Part shown: positions 62,582 to 64,000 of the stretch, piece by piece
How positions within the stretch are numbered: the stretch's first letter is position 1
How the letters are laid out: the number at the start of each line of letters is the position of its first letter
DNA from: JAAFHN01 sp031421855
GTDB lineage: Bacteria > Pseudomonadota > Gammaproteobacteria > Burkholderiales > Burkholderiaceae_C
Direction of reading: 5' to 3'
NCBI GenBank assembly: GCA_031421855.1
Contig: JANOPN010000182.1
Coordinates: 1 to 64,000, forward strand
DNA: 64,000 nt
The notes under the pieces: generated by a model
The model's database searches: none
What the model saw: only the letters and a program-made list of their open reading frames with translations
Told to the model about the DNA's origin: nothing
Position numbers and translations under genes: made by a program

Positions 62582-64000
62582 TCAGGTGCCAGACTGGGAT
62601 GGCAAGCGGAATTGACCCACCGACTGCGACAGTTGGCTGGCAATCTCACCCAGCAGCACTGCCGTGCGAGACTGCGCTTCAATGGCGTTTGATGTCTGCT
62701 CGGTGCCTTCGTTGATGTCCCGAATGGAGGCCTGTAAGGTCTGCGCCAATTCGGTTTGGGTGGTTGAGAACCCAGCGATTTGACGCACCAGCGACACGAG
62801 CTGTTCGGTGTTGGCCTGTGTCTGGGTCATTTGGTTGCCGGCGCGCTGCGCAGAGTCGGTTTGCTTGACCACGTCGGTGATCAGTCGGTTCACCGTGAAC
62901 AGTGTTTCATTGGTCTCAGCCTGAATGTTCGACACGAGCTGCGCGATTTGTGCAGTTGCTTGGCGTGATGAATCAGACAGTCGTTGAACCTCTTCGGCCA
63001 CAACTGCAAAACCTCGCCCGGCTTCGCCAGCGGTGGCGGCTTGCATGGAGGCGTTCAGCGCGAGCACATGGGTGCGTTCCGAGATCGTGTTGATCAGGTT
63101 CACCGCCGACGAAATCTCTTGACTGCGTTCGCCCAGACGTTTGAAACGCTTTTCCATTTCAGACATCGACTCGCGCAGAGACTCCATGCCCTGCACCGTA
63201 TCGCGCACCGCGCCAAGAGCCGCTTGAGTTGACAGCGCCGTTTGGGCTGCGGCTTGGTTTGATGTGTCCGACAGTGCGGACACCTTCACCAATTGCTCGG
63301 TTGCCAGATTCAAGCTCATCGACATCTCGGCCAAGGCCTGGCGTTCGCGTGCGGCGGTTTGTTGCACCAATTCGCCCTGTTGTCGAACCGAGCTTGAGGC
63401 GTCGGTCACTTGCATCGAGATGTTTTGCACCTCGCTCAGCGTTCTCGCGGTCTCGTCAGTGAGTTGGTTCACTGACGACGACACCGTACCGATGATGTCC
63501 TCAGTGACGGGCGCACGTGCCGTCAGGTCGCGACCGGACAGCTGGAACACGGTTTGCAGCAAGGCAATCACCGAGTTATTGATCGTGTCGTTTTCGTGGG
63601 CCGCTTTTTGGAGTGAATTGATCCGCTCGTCGAGCAAGTTGTCGAACGATCGGCCCAAATCACCAATCTCGTCTTTCTCTTTCAGGTTTGATCGAGCCTC
63701 TAAATCGCCCTGAGCGATGGCACCCACCGTGTCGGTTAAGGTTTGAATGGGTTTTAAGAACCTGCGCAAGAAGACCGTGACGGCTATACCGGCGATGGCG
63801 ATCACAGCCAAGCTGACGAGCAAGGCGCGAAGCAGTGTCGAGCGGTCCAATTCTCGCAATGGGGCTTGGGCTTCGTCGGCATCGATCTTTGCGACGATGG
63901 CCCATTGCAAGTTGGCAGCATTGAGCGGCGCATACGCCCCGAGTACCGACGCGCCTCGATAGTCCGTGAATTGCGAGAACCCGACCCCGCCAGCCGCTGC
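62582..64000 (-). CDS. Methyl-accepting chemotaxis protein, 5' end outside window
   Basis: The visible 472 codons cover the end of a periplasmic sensor domain of the Cache type (DYRGASVLGAYAPLN then QWAIVAKIDADEA), one membrane helix, a HAMP domain and a cytoplasmic signalling domain whose hairpin tip reads INLISERTHVLALNAS, then AGRGFAVVAEEVQRLSDSS. The frame stays open to the window edge, so the N terminus lies beyond 64000. The linker NDTINNSVIALLQTVFQLSGRDLTARAPVTED resembles PilJ-type receptors. It lies 75 bp upstream of the CheA-REC gene on the same strand, so both probably form one pathway. Confidence 0.9.
   Translation of the reverse strand, partial: AAAGGVGFSQFTDYRGASVLGAYAPLNAANLQWAIVAKIDADEAQAPLRELDRSTLLRALLVSLAVIAIAGIAVTVFLRRFLKPIQTLTDTVGAIAQGDLEARSNLKEKDEIGDLGRSFDNLLDERINSLQKAAHENDTINNSVIALLQTVFQLSGRDLTARAPVTEDIIGTVSSSVNQLTDETARTLSEVQNISMQVTDASSSVRQQGELVQQTAARERQALAEMSMSLNLATEQLVKVSALSDTSNQAAAQTALSTQAALGAVRDTVQGMESLRESMSEMEKRFKRLGERSQEISSAVNLINTISERTHVLALNASMQAATAGEAGRGFAVVAEEVQRLSDSSRQATAQIAQLVSNIQAETNETLFTVNRLITDVVKQTDSAQRAGNQMTQTQANTEQLVSLVRQIAGFSTTQTELAQTLQASIRDINEGTEQTSNAIEAQSRTAVLLGEIASQLSQSVGQFRLPSQSGT

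Overview
The window is high-GC Gram-negative DNA. Gene content and order (LysM protein–dprA next to def–fmt, yajC–secD–secF, IorA/IorB fusion, Bug-type binding protein, DUF1631, GTP-dependent PEPCK) point to Betaproteobacteria, order Burkholderiales, probably Comamonadaceae or a close relative. No rRNA, tRNA, CRISPR array, prophage or complete insertion sequence was seen; the genus cannot be decided from what is visible.

Layout. 1-3.3 kb: an AraC-type membrane regulator broken by one in-frame stop, then an exported DJ-1/PfpI protein carrying two NTF2-like domains. 3.4-5.6 kb: lemA plus two TPM-domain genes in an overlapping operon. 5.7-12.4 kb: a GMC oxidoreductase, a large exported protein built from about 19 degenerate 22-23-residue repeats, a beta-lactamase-fold serine hydrolase and an SGNH hydrolase. 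12.4-14.9 kb: an AT-richer patch with a frameshifted membrane protein. 14.9-19.2 kb: Lrp regulator divergent from indolepyruvate oxidoreductase. 19.4-22.9 kb: yajC-secD-secF. 23.2-31.4 kb: DUF1631 protein with a long glycine linker, dprA, LysM protein, def, fmt, azlCD. 31.4-36.0 kb: Crp-like regulator, pgk, a structured intergenic region and pckG. 36.4-39.5 kb: small membrane protein, lipoprotein, chromate efflux and resistance genes. 39.7-44.4 kb: a LysR-controlled cluster (Bug binding protein, N-acyl-D-amino-acid deacylase, D-amino acid aminotransferase fused to DUF493) that reads as a D-amino acid salvage pathway. 44.6-47.4 kb: cytochrome b, cytochrome c', TlpA-like thioredoxin, DUF4197 protein with a Tat signal. 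47.4-52.6 kb: recA with a LexA-like box, MarR regulator, TctDE-like two-component system, mnmA. 52.7-59.6 kb: a 7TM-DISM sensor kinase divergent from two tandem S9 peptidases. 59.7-64 kb: a CheA-REC hybrid and a chemoreceptor running off the window edge.

The most unusual signal is a short (about 55-65 bp) interspersed repeat, present in 13 copies, here called R65. Some copies lie between genes, often just after a stop codon. Six lie inside coding frames without breaking them (a TPM gene, dprA, fmt, chrA twice, the D-amino acid aminotransferase). Read one way the element encodes a hydrophobic peptide and sits in a signal peptide or membrane segment; read the other way it encodes a polar peptide and sits mostly in linkers or loops. 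Two other short terminal-inverted-repeat elements (248 bp at the end of secF; a roughly 105-bp element in two copies, before yajC and after the aminotransferase fusion) add to the picture of a genome shaped by small non-coding mobile elements. A second candidate novelty is a strongly structured stretch of about 235 nt ending in a rho-independent terminator between a small ORF and pckG.
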